Source of the DNA: JAICMB01 sp963795935
Lineage (GTDB): Bacteria; Acidobacteriota; Terriglobia; Bryobacterales; Bryobacteraceae
DNA length: 64,000 nt
Direction: 5' to 3'
Assembly: GCA_963795935.1 (NCBI GenBank)
Contig: CAWCJO010000020.1
Coordinates: forward strand, 241,418 to 305,417
Positions 58,214 to 64,000 of this stretch are shown piece by piece. Both the position numbers and the translations under genes were made by a program. Within the stretch, counting starts at the first letter, position 1. Each line of letters opens with the position of its first letter. Under the pieces are notes generated by a model. The model searched no databases, was not told where the DNA came from, and saw nothing but the letters and a program-made list of their open reading frames with translations.

Positions 58214-59268
58214 GGCGCCTGCGGCGTGAGCACGGCTTTCATGGCGGCCGAGACGACCTCCTGCGCGCGCACTCCATCGCGGTGCGACGTGGGGAACGGG
58301 GACGCGTTGCGGCAGCAATCCACAAAGGCCGCCAGCTCCGCCTTGTAGGCATCGCCGAAGCGATCCACAAACTCCGGCAGCGGCCGCCCGTAATTCCGCA
58401 TACTGAAACTGCGCCGCGCCAGAGGTTCGGACCTGCCGCGCCTCCCGTACGCCTCCACGACCACTTCAAAGGGCTGCTGTTCGAAGCGGCCGATATGGAT
58501 CTGCCCTTCCTCGCCGAAGACGATCGTCTCGACGCGATAGCCCGAAACGTGATTGCGGCTCACCTGCACCTGCGCCGCGAGCTCGCCTTCGAACCAAAGA
58601 TATAGCAGGGCGTCGTCGAAATCCTCCTTGCATGTCGTGAGCCGGTGACTGTAGAGACGGGACCCGATGACCACTGCCGCGCGCGGCATGCGTCCCAACA
58701 GAAAGAGGATCTCGTCGATATTGTGCACCGACATATCCGGCAGAATGCCGCCGCTCTTGTAGCCGTCCGGCGCGGGATTGGAATCTTCGAGCGCCGAATA
58801 AATTTTGAACACGCGGCCGATAGTCCCGCTGTCCATGACGCTCTTGGCGTACTGGACGGGCGCATCGAAGCGCCTTTGAAAGGCGAGCATGAGAGCGTGC
58901 GGATGTTCGCGGTCCAATTCCCCGGCAAACTCGCGGTCGCTTTCGAGATTGCCGGTGAGCGGCTTCTCGAGGAGAACGCGATGTCCTGCGCGAATTAAGG
59001 TCGCGGCAACCTCGCCGTGAGTTTCGGTGGGCGTCACGATCACCGTCGCGTTGCACACGCCGGCCGCCGCCAGTTCCGCCACGGACTCGAACACGGGAAC
59101 CTGAACGCCGATCTCAGGGGCGAATCGGCGCGCCCGCTCGCGGTCCATATCCACCAGCGCCGCCAGGGAACAAGAGCCCGTTTCTCGCGCCAATTCGTGC
59201 ACGTGAAGCGCGTGGACGACGCCCATGCGCCCCAAACCGGCCACTGCAATCTTCAACGGCGGCGGCAT
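58192..59268 (-). CDS. Gfo/Idh/MocA-family oxidoreductase
   Basis: This 358-residue NAD(P)-dependent dehydrogenase has a Rossmann start KIAVAGLGRMGVVHALHV and the family EKP motif in LLEKPLTGN. The C-terminal domain contains GGILPDMSVHNIDEILFL with the catalytic-type Asp/His arrangement. Inositol and related sugar-alcohol dehydrogenases are the nearest class. It overlaps the sugar-binding lipoprotein gene, which suggests both serve uptake or sensing and oxidation of the same polyol or sugar (inference). Confidence 0.92.
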   Translation of the reverse strand: MPPPLKIAVAGLGRMGVVHALHVHELARETGSCSLAALVDMDRERARRFAPEIGVQVPVFESVAELAAAGVCNATVIVTPTETHGEVAATLIRAGHRVLLEKPLTGNLESDREFAGELDREHPHALMLAFQRRFDAPVQYAKSVMDSGTIGRVFKIYSALEDSNPAPDGYKSGGILPDMSVHNIDEILFLLGRMPRAAVVIGSRLYSHRLTTCKEDFDDALLYLWFEGELAAQVQVSRNHVSGYRVETIVFGEEGQIHIGRFEQQPFEVVVEAYGRRGRSEPLARRSFSMRNYGRPLPEFVDRFGDAYKAELAAFVDCCRNASPFPTSHRDGVRAQEVVSAAMKAVLTPQAPCTPAAI

Positions 59269-59310
59269 CAGTGGACAGTGTATCTAAATGTTGCGCGGCG
59301 CGAGCGCCGT

Positions 59311-59766
59311 TCAAATCCGGTAGGAAGGGGGCCGGATACGTTTGTCGCGAAGGTAGATTTCAGCTTGACCTCGATGATGCGCCACGTGAAATGTACATGG
59401 CCGGCAGGAGTTCCCGGCCGGGGAGCCATCCATCGGGAGAGTTATGCGTCTTATTCAGGTCCTCTTCGGTACTGTTTGCGATCACGGAGCCGCAGTAATC
59501 GAAGGAAGCGCCGAGGCAGTGGGCGATAGCGGCCTTGTCCGTGGCGCAGGCAAGGCAGGCGGGCTGGAGTCCTTCAGGCCGGCACAGAACTGGTAGTTCG
59601 TCGTGGGGATGTGAAAGATTAATTCGCCAAAGCTCATGGATTCGGGATGAGGCCGGAAAACGTACTGCTCGGGAGGCATCGCTTCGGCCACGGCGAGCGA
59701 CAGCTTGGTCAGCGCGGCGAAGCGCTTGGCGTATTCCCCGGCGGCGGGCGCCTGTCCCGCATGCCG
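59311..59766 (-). CDS. DinB-family protein, at least two frameshifts
   Basis: Pieces in three frames line up as one DinB_2-type four-helix protein. They are EYAKRFAALTKLSLAVAEAM, FRPHPESMSFGELIFHI (first His ligand), then CLACATDKAAIAHCLGASFD, then HVAHHRGQAEIYLRDKRI ending PPSYRI. The last piece carries the second and third metal-ligand His residues and lies beyond a false stop at 59360. Breaks are near 59560-59580 and 59385. The 5' end is unclear: the first frame meets a TGA just above 59766, so the start or signal peptide may also be broken. DinB-like proteins use metal and bacillithiol or other thiols; the role here is unknown. Confidence 0.72.
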
Positions 59767-59833
59767 TCACCGGCAATGGTGACTCTTGAAGGGTTGAACG
59801 GGGCCCCGGTGGTTTCGTTAGCGGCGCAGCGGC

Positions 59834-62515
59834 TCATTCATAGCGCAGCGCGACGGCGGGGTCGGCGCCCGCGGCGCGGCAGGCGGGGACGTAGCAGGCC
59901 GCGGCGGCGACGAGCGTCAGGATTGCGGCGACCGCGATGAACGTGCCGGGATCGGCGGCGCCGACGCCAAATAGCAGCGAACGCATGAGCCGCGTCAGCG
60001 CCAGCGAGGCCGCCAATCCAATCGCGATGCCGAGGACCGCCAGGCGCGCCCCGTCGGCGAGGACGAGACGAATCACGTCGCCGCGCCGGGCGCCCAGCGC
60101 GATGCGAATCCCCAGTTCTCGTCCGCGCTGCGAAACCGAGTACGAGATCAGCCCATAGAGCCCAATCACCGCGAGGAGCAGGGCGAGCGCGGCGAAGCTG
60201 CCGATCAGGAACGACGGATAACGTCGGAGAAAGACGGAGGGCGATTCCGCAACGATCTGCTCCATCGTGCTGGGCTGGATCAGGATCAGGCCGGGATCGA
60301 TCTGGCGGAGCGCGGCGCGAACGGCGGGGATCGCGTTGGCGGCATCGGCCGCGGTGCGGACGATGTAATTGATGTAGGAGTCCGCGTCTTGCGCGAACGG
60401 CAGGAAGAGAGCGGCCTCGTCGGGACTATCGAGGCCCGCGTCGGCGACGTCTCCCACCACGCCGACGATCTGGCGAAAGGGCTGCGTTGGCGAGTAAGTG
60501 AACTTCACACGCTTGCCGATGGGATTGGCGCCGCGCAGATACTGTTTTACCCAAGCCTCATTCACGAGGACGTGCTTGGGGGCTGCGGCGGAATCCTCCG
60601 AGTCGTTGAAGAAGCGGCCCGCCAACAGAGGTATTTTCATTACGGCGAAATAGCCGCTGGAGACGTCCCGGATATTGGCTTCGCCTTCGTGGCCCGGGGC
60701 CGTGGGCCGGCCTTCGATCAAAAAGCGGATCGAGGCGCCGCCGCCCGTGAGCGGAACGACGCTGTTGGAGGCGATTCCGGAAATGCCGGGAACGCCGCGC
60801 AGACGAGCGGTGAAGCGCTGGTCGAAACCGCGGGCATCGTCGTCCTTGGGATAGGCGTCCGGTGGAAGGCCGACAGTGAAGGTGAGCAGATTTGTGGGGT
60901 CGAAGCCGGGATTGCGATGCAAGAGCGCGGCGAGGCTTTTGAGCATGAGGCCCGCGCCGATCAGAAGCACCAGGGAGAAAGCGATTTCGGCGACGACAAG
61001 CGTATTGCGAAGCCGCGTGCGGACGCCGCCGGCGACGGCGCGAGTTTCCTCCTTCAGCGACTCGCCGGAGCCGCCGCCGGATGCCTGAAGCGCCGGCGCC
61101 AAACCGAAAGCCAGCCCGGTTATGAGCACCACGCCGAACAGGAAAGCCAGTACGGCGAGGTTGGCGTGGGCATCGCGAAGAAATGGCATGGCGTCCAGCA
61201 TCGCGCCGGGAATGGCGGCGATCAGCAACGACGTTCCCCACTGGCCCAGGAAAAATCCCAGCGCGCCTCCGGCGGCGGCGAGGATCAAGCTTTCGGCCAG
61301 GAGCTGCGAGACGAGCCGGCCGCGCCCGGCGCCGAGGGCCGCGCGAATTGCAAATTCCCTCCTCCGGCCCGCCGCGCGAACCAGCAGAAGATTGGCCACA
61401 TTGGCGCAGGCGATGAGCAGAACGAATCCGACCGCACCGAACAAGACGAGCAGAAGCGCCTGGATCTTTCCGACGATGCGGTCTCGCAACGGAATGATGA
61501 CGACTTGGGTCGCGCCGTTCTCTTGCGGGTAGGCGGCGGCAAGACGGGAATTAATCGTCTTCATTTCCATTCCGGCTTGCGCCGGGCTAACGCCGGGCGC
61601 GAGGCGGCCGATGACGCGCATCCAACGGAGATTGCGGCGCGTCGCGAGGTCCGCGTTGAGATGCAGCGGGAGCCAGATTTCGGCGTTGCCGCGCGGAGCG
61701 AATTCAAAATCGCGAGGAAGAACGCCGATAATTCGCACGCTATTGGCGTCGAGCTGGACGGACCGGCCAACAACGCGCGGATCGCCCCCGAATTGGCGTT
61801 TCCAGATGCCATAGCTGAGGACTGCCAGGTAAGGGCCCGCCGGGGCGTCTTCGCCGGATCGGAAAGAGCGGCCGAGGAATGGCCTTACCCCCAGCGTGGA
61901 AAAGAAATTCGTGGTCGTCTGCGCGGCGAAAACGAATTGCGGCTCGCCCGCGCCGCGAAGGACGAATGCATTTCCGCGGAAACCGGCGAGCGCTTGGAAG
62001 GTCCTGGACTGCCGCGTCCAATCGAGGTAATCGGGGTAGGAAACGTAGCTCCAACTGCCCGCGTCCATTGGCATTGTCGCGCCTTCTAGAGGACGCGCCT
62101 CGCCGAGGGTCAGAAGGCGCTCCGGTTGCCAGTACGGCAGCGGCCGGAGCAGGGCGGCGTACACGATGGAAAAGATCGCCGTGTTGGCGCCGATGCCAAG
62201 AGCGATGGTGAGCACCGCGACCGCCGTGAAGGCCGGAGACTTGCGCAACATGCGGAGACCGAAGCCGGCATCTTGAACGAGGGTTTCGATATATCGCGCG
62301 CCGAGGGCGTCGTGGCACTCCTCCTTGATTCGTTGATAACCGCCAAACTCGATGCGCGCGCGGCGCTCCGCTTCGGCGCGCTCGAGGCCGGAGCGCTCCA
62401 GGTCGCCGGCGCGGTTTGCGATGTGCAAGCGAAGCTCCTCGTCCAATTCGCCACTAATCCGGGAGCGATGAAAAAGAGCGAATGCGAGGGAACGAAGCCA
62501 GGCCAGGAGCTTCAT
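59834..62515 (-). CDS. ADOP-type MacB/FtsX permease
   Basis: This intact 893-residue protein belongs to the acidobacterial duplicated orphan permease group. It has an N-terminal helical prefix (SRISGELDEELRLHIANRAG), a first membrane segment with LTIALGIGANTAIFSIVYAALLRPLPY, and a MacB-like periplasmic domain. FtsX transmembrane triplets follow (VGFVLLIACANVANLLLVRA), then a second periplasmic domain and a final triplet (GLYGLISYSVSQRGRELGIR, IALGARRGDVIRLVLADG). No ATPase gene lies next to it, as usual for ADOPs. It overlaps the PadR gene by 4 bases. Efflux or envelope-lipoprotein work is assumed for the family. Confidence 0.94.
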   Translation of the reverse strand: MKLLAWLRSLAFALFHRSRISGELDEELRLHIANRAGDLERSGLERAEAERRARIEFGGYQRIKEECHDALGARYIETLVQDAGFGLRMLRKSPAFTAVAVLTIALGIGANTAIFSIVYAALLRPLPYWQPERLLTLGEARPLEGATMPMDAGSWSYVSYPDYLDWTRQSRTFQALAGFRGNAFVLRGAGEPQFVFAAQTTTNFFSTLGVRPFLGRSFRSGEDAPAGPYLAVLSYGIWKRQFGGDPRVVGRSVQLDANSVRIIGVLPRDFEFAPRGNAEIWLPLHLNADLATRRNLRWMRVIGRLAPGVSPAQAGMEMKTINSRLAAAYPQENGATQVVIIPLRDRIVGKIQALLLVLFGAVGFVLLIACANVANLLLVRAAGRRREFAIRAALGAGRGRLVSQLLAESLILAAAGGALGFFLGQWGTSLLIAAIPGAMLDAMPFLRDAHANLAVLAFLFGVVLITGLAFGLAPALQASGGGSGESLKEETRAVAGGVRTRLRNTLVVAEIAFSLVLLIGAGLMLKSLAALLHRNPGFDPTNLLTFTVGLPPDAYPKDDDARGFDQRFTARLRGVPGISGIASNSVVPLTGGGASIRFLIEGRPTAPGHEGEANIRDVSSGYFAVMKIPLLAGRFFNDSEDSAAAPKHVLVNEAWVKQYLRGANPIGKRVKFTYSPTQPFRQIVGVVGDVADAGLDSPDEAALFLPFAQDADSYINYIVRTAADAANAIPAVRAALRQIDPGLILIQPSTMEQIVAESPSVFLRRYPSFLIGSFAALALLLAVIGLYGLISYSVSQRGRELGIRIALGARRGDVIRLVLADGARLAVLGIAIGLAASLALTRLMRSLLFGVGAADPGTFIAVAAILTLVAAAACYVPACRAAGADPAVALRYE

Positions 62516-62853
62516 ATTTCCTCCGGCTGCGCGCCGAGCGCCGATGCCATGGCGGCGACCAGGCGATTCCAGCCGTCGGCTTCCTCGCGCAAACGCTTGC
62601 GCCCGGCCGGGGTGAGTTGGTAGAACTTAGCGCGCCGGTTGTTGTCCGACGTGCCCCAGCTTGCCTTCAGGAGCCCCTGCCGGACGAGGCGGAATAATGC
62701 CGGATAGAGCGCCCCCTGTTCAATGAGCAGGGCCCGGCCGGAAATTTGCTCGATACGCAGGAGAATCCCGTAGCCGTGCAGGGGGCCCAGGGACACCGCT
62801 TTCAAAATGAGGAGGTCGAGAGTGCCGGGAAGAAGCTGGCCTTGACCCCGCAT
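62512..62853 (-). CDS. PadR-family transcriptional regulator
   Basis: This 113-residue PadR regulator has the winged-helix core LLPGTLDLLILKAVSLGPLHGYGILLRI in two parts, LIEQGALYPALFRLVRQGLL and WGTSDNNRRAKFYQLTPAG. A short C-terminal helix makes the dimer. The start is ATG 62853. It is coupled to the ADOP permease and probably represses this operon through the inverted repeat just upstream (62861-62881). Confidence 0.95.
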   Translation of the reverse strand: MRGQGQLLPGTLDLLILKAVSLGPLHGYGILLRIEQISGRALLIEQGALYPALFRLVRQGLLKASWGTSDNNRRAKFYQLTPAGRKRLREEADGWNRLVAAMASALGAQPEEI

Positions 62854-62860
62854 TGTGATC

Positions 62861-62911
62861 CCTCCTAAGTCGATTAGGAGGCTAGCACGCGTCTCCTAAG
62901 TTGTCAAGGAG
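62861..62911 (-). promoter_or_regulatory. PadR operon promoter with inverted-repeat operator
   Basis: On the minus strand the -35 is TTGACA (62907-62902) and the -10 is TAGCCT (62884-62879), 17 bases apart. A perfect inverted repeat CCTCCTAA-N5-TTAGGAGG covers 62861-62881, over the -10 and start region. A weaker copy, CTCCTAA-N5-CAAGGAG (62893-62911), overlaps the -35. Two operators bracketing a promoter fit PadR autoregulation. Confidence 0.75.
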
Positions 62912-62949
62912 AGAACCGCAAAGGGGCGCGCCGGGCGCGCCGAATGAGA

Positions 62950-62977
62950 TTGACACCGGCGCGCAAATGTGTAAATA
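62950..62977 (+). promoter_or_regulatory. argF promoter
   Basis: TTGACA (62950-62955), a 16-base spacer and TAAATA (62972-62977) lie upstream of argF. The -10 overlaps the first ARG box. Confidence 0.65.
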
Positions 62978-63003
62978 TTCATTTAGCTGAATAAACATTC
63001 AGC
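62966..63003 (+). promoter_or_regulatory. Tandem ARG boxes (ArgR operator)
   Basis: Two boxes with centres 20 bases apart: TGTGTAAATATTCA (core 62968-62981) and TGAATAAACATTCA (core 62988-63001). The second fits the ArgR consensus TGAAT-N4-ATTCA exactly. The first keeps ATTCA and TG-T. They overlap the argF -10 and transcription start, as expected for arginine repression. Confidence 0.8.
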
Positions 63004-63019
63004 GACACAGGACTGCCGC

Positions 63020-63980
63020 ATGGCCGCATCTTTGCCCCTCAACGCTTCTTATTTCGCGCCGGCGAAGATTGCCGCCCGCAAGCTGACGCGCGATCTCGAT
63101 TTGGCGGCCGACGAACTGGAAGCCGTCCTCGCTCTGACGGGCCGGGTGAAGGCTAATCCGCGGCGTTTCGCCGACGCTCTTACGGGCGCTTATATCAGCT
63201 TGTTATTTGAAAAGCCTTCGCTGCGCACGCGCTTGACTTTCGAGCTTGCCATCAAGCAGCTCGGCGGCGATGCCGTGGTCTCGCAGCGGGCCGATCGGCG
63301 AACGGGAGCCGCTGAAAGACGTGGCGCGCAATCTGGACCGCTGGACGAACGCCATCGTGGCGCGCACGTTTTCGCAGCAGACGATCGACGAGCTGGCGCA
63401 TTGGTCGAGCGTGCCCGTGGTGAACGCGCTGAGCGATCTGTACCACCCCTGCCAGGCGCTGGCCGACATGTTTACGCTACGGGAACAATTTGGCGACCTG
63501 CGCGGTTTGAAGCTCGCGTTCGCCGGCGACGGCAACAACGTGGCGCATTCGCTGATGCTGTGCGCCTCGCGACTGGGGATGGATTTTGTAATCGCGTGTC
63601 CGCAGGGGTACGAGCCCGACGGCGGCATCGTGGCTCAAGCCACCGCGCTGGCGCAACCGCAAGGATCTTCGATCGCGGTCACGCACGATCCCTTCGAAGC
63701 GGCCGCCGGCGCGCACGCCGTCTACACCGATGTCTGGACCAGCATGGGGCAGGAGGACGAGGCCGCGCGGCGCATTGCGGATTTCGCGCCGTTCCAGGTA
63801 AACCAGATCCTGCTCGGCAAGGCTCGCCCAGACGCCCGCTTCATGCACTGCCTCCCGGCCAAGCGCGGCGAAGAGGTCACCGATGACGTCGTCGAATCGC
63901 CGAATTCCATTGTTTTCGATCAAGCGGAAAACCGCCTGCACGCGCAAAAAGCGCTGCTTCTGATGCTGTTGGGTTCATAA
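63020..63980 (+). CDS. argF: Ornithine carbamoyltransferase, one frameshift
   Basis: The joined locus encodes about 320 residues, the normal OTCase size. The N-terminal frame has LLFEKPSLRTRLTFELAI, the carbamoyl-phosphate loop (SLRTR in place of the common STRTR). After a one-base shift near 63285-63295 the other frame has HPCQALADM (ornithine side), LKLAFAGDGNNVAHSLML, TDVWTSMGQE and the catalytic HCLPAKRGEEVTDDV. It converts ornithine and carbamoyl phosphate to citrulline. N-acetylornithine or related carbamoyltransferase is the alternative, but DVWTSMGQE and HCLPAKRGEEVTD favour OTCase. The ARG boxes upstream support the role. Confidence 0.93.
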
Positions 63981-64000
63981 CCCCGGCCGGCGCGACGTAG

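Overview
The window looks like a chromosomal segment of a soil-type Acidobacterium, most like the Bryobacterales/Candidatus Solibacter group. The case rests on family content seen by eye, not on a search: two very large Oar-like TonB-dependent receptors with carboxypeptidase-regulatory N-termini, an ADOP-type MacB/FtsX permease preceded by PadR, a DUF1549/DUF1553 plus DUF1501 pair, a PEP-CTERM tail, a CHAT/ECF-sigma/anti-sigma triad, and GC-rich coding DNA.

Layout. 1-9.1 kb: end of an S9 peptidase, an Oar-like receptor, a broken PEP-CTERM gene, then a CHAT-TPR lipoprotein / ECF sigma / zinc-finger anti-sigma operon. 9.3-17.4 kb: housekeeping and miscellaneous genes (truA, VanZ-like, metallo-beta-lactamase fold, RNase T2, tRNA-Ser(UGA), glycine-rich secreted protein, methyltransferase, ABC-F ATPase). 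17.4-22.0 kb: a compact minus-strand operon of two paralogous coiled-coil proteins, a CHAT-like/transglutaminase fusion, an alpha/beta hydrolase and a small helical protein. This is the best candidate for an undescribed system. 22.0-29.2 kb: a beta-1,2-glucan locus with a GT84-GH144 synthase lacking the GH94 module, an ABC exporter, and a divergent Tat-exported GH144 enzyme. 29.8-40.2 kb: an RHS toxin gene with a lysozyme-like C-terminus and a secreted putative immunity protein. It is split by an intact IS21 element (TSD CTCC) and by a DDE IS (TSD CGCAA) that itself carries a group II intron. 40.5-41.8 kb: an IS3-family (IS407-like) element with an A AAA AAC slippery site. 42-49.7 kb: DUF1501/DUF1549 operon, two-component system, serine hydrolase. 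49.7-64 kb: second Oar receptor, TMTC-like TPR protein, MFS, rhodanese, sugar-binding lipoprotein, Gfo/Idh oxidoreductase, DinB, ADOP/PadR, and argF behind tandem ARG boxes.

Many genes are split by one-base frameshifts, including conserved ones such as argF, the ABC-F gene and the glucan synthase. In most single-shift cases the total length is 1 modulo 3, meaning one extra base. Several very long genes and the IS21 genes are intact. I give such genes as single loci with approximate shift positions. Whether the shifts are sequencing insertions or real decay needs the reads.

Regulatory sites supported directly by sequence are the tandem ARG boxes over the argF promoter, a PadR-type operator/promoter, a strong promoter for the DUF1549 operon with TGTCA direct repeats behind it (repeated at the second Oar gene), and a promoter plus CTG start for the Tat-GH144 gene.
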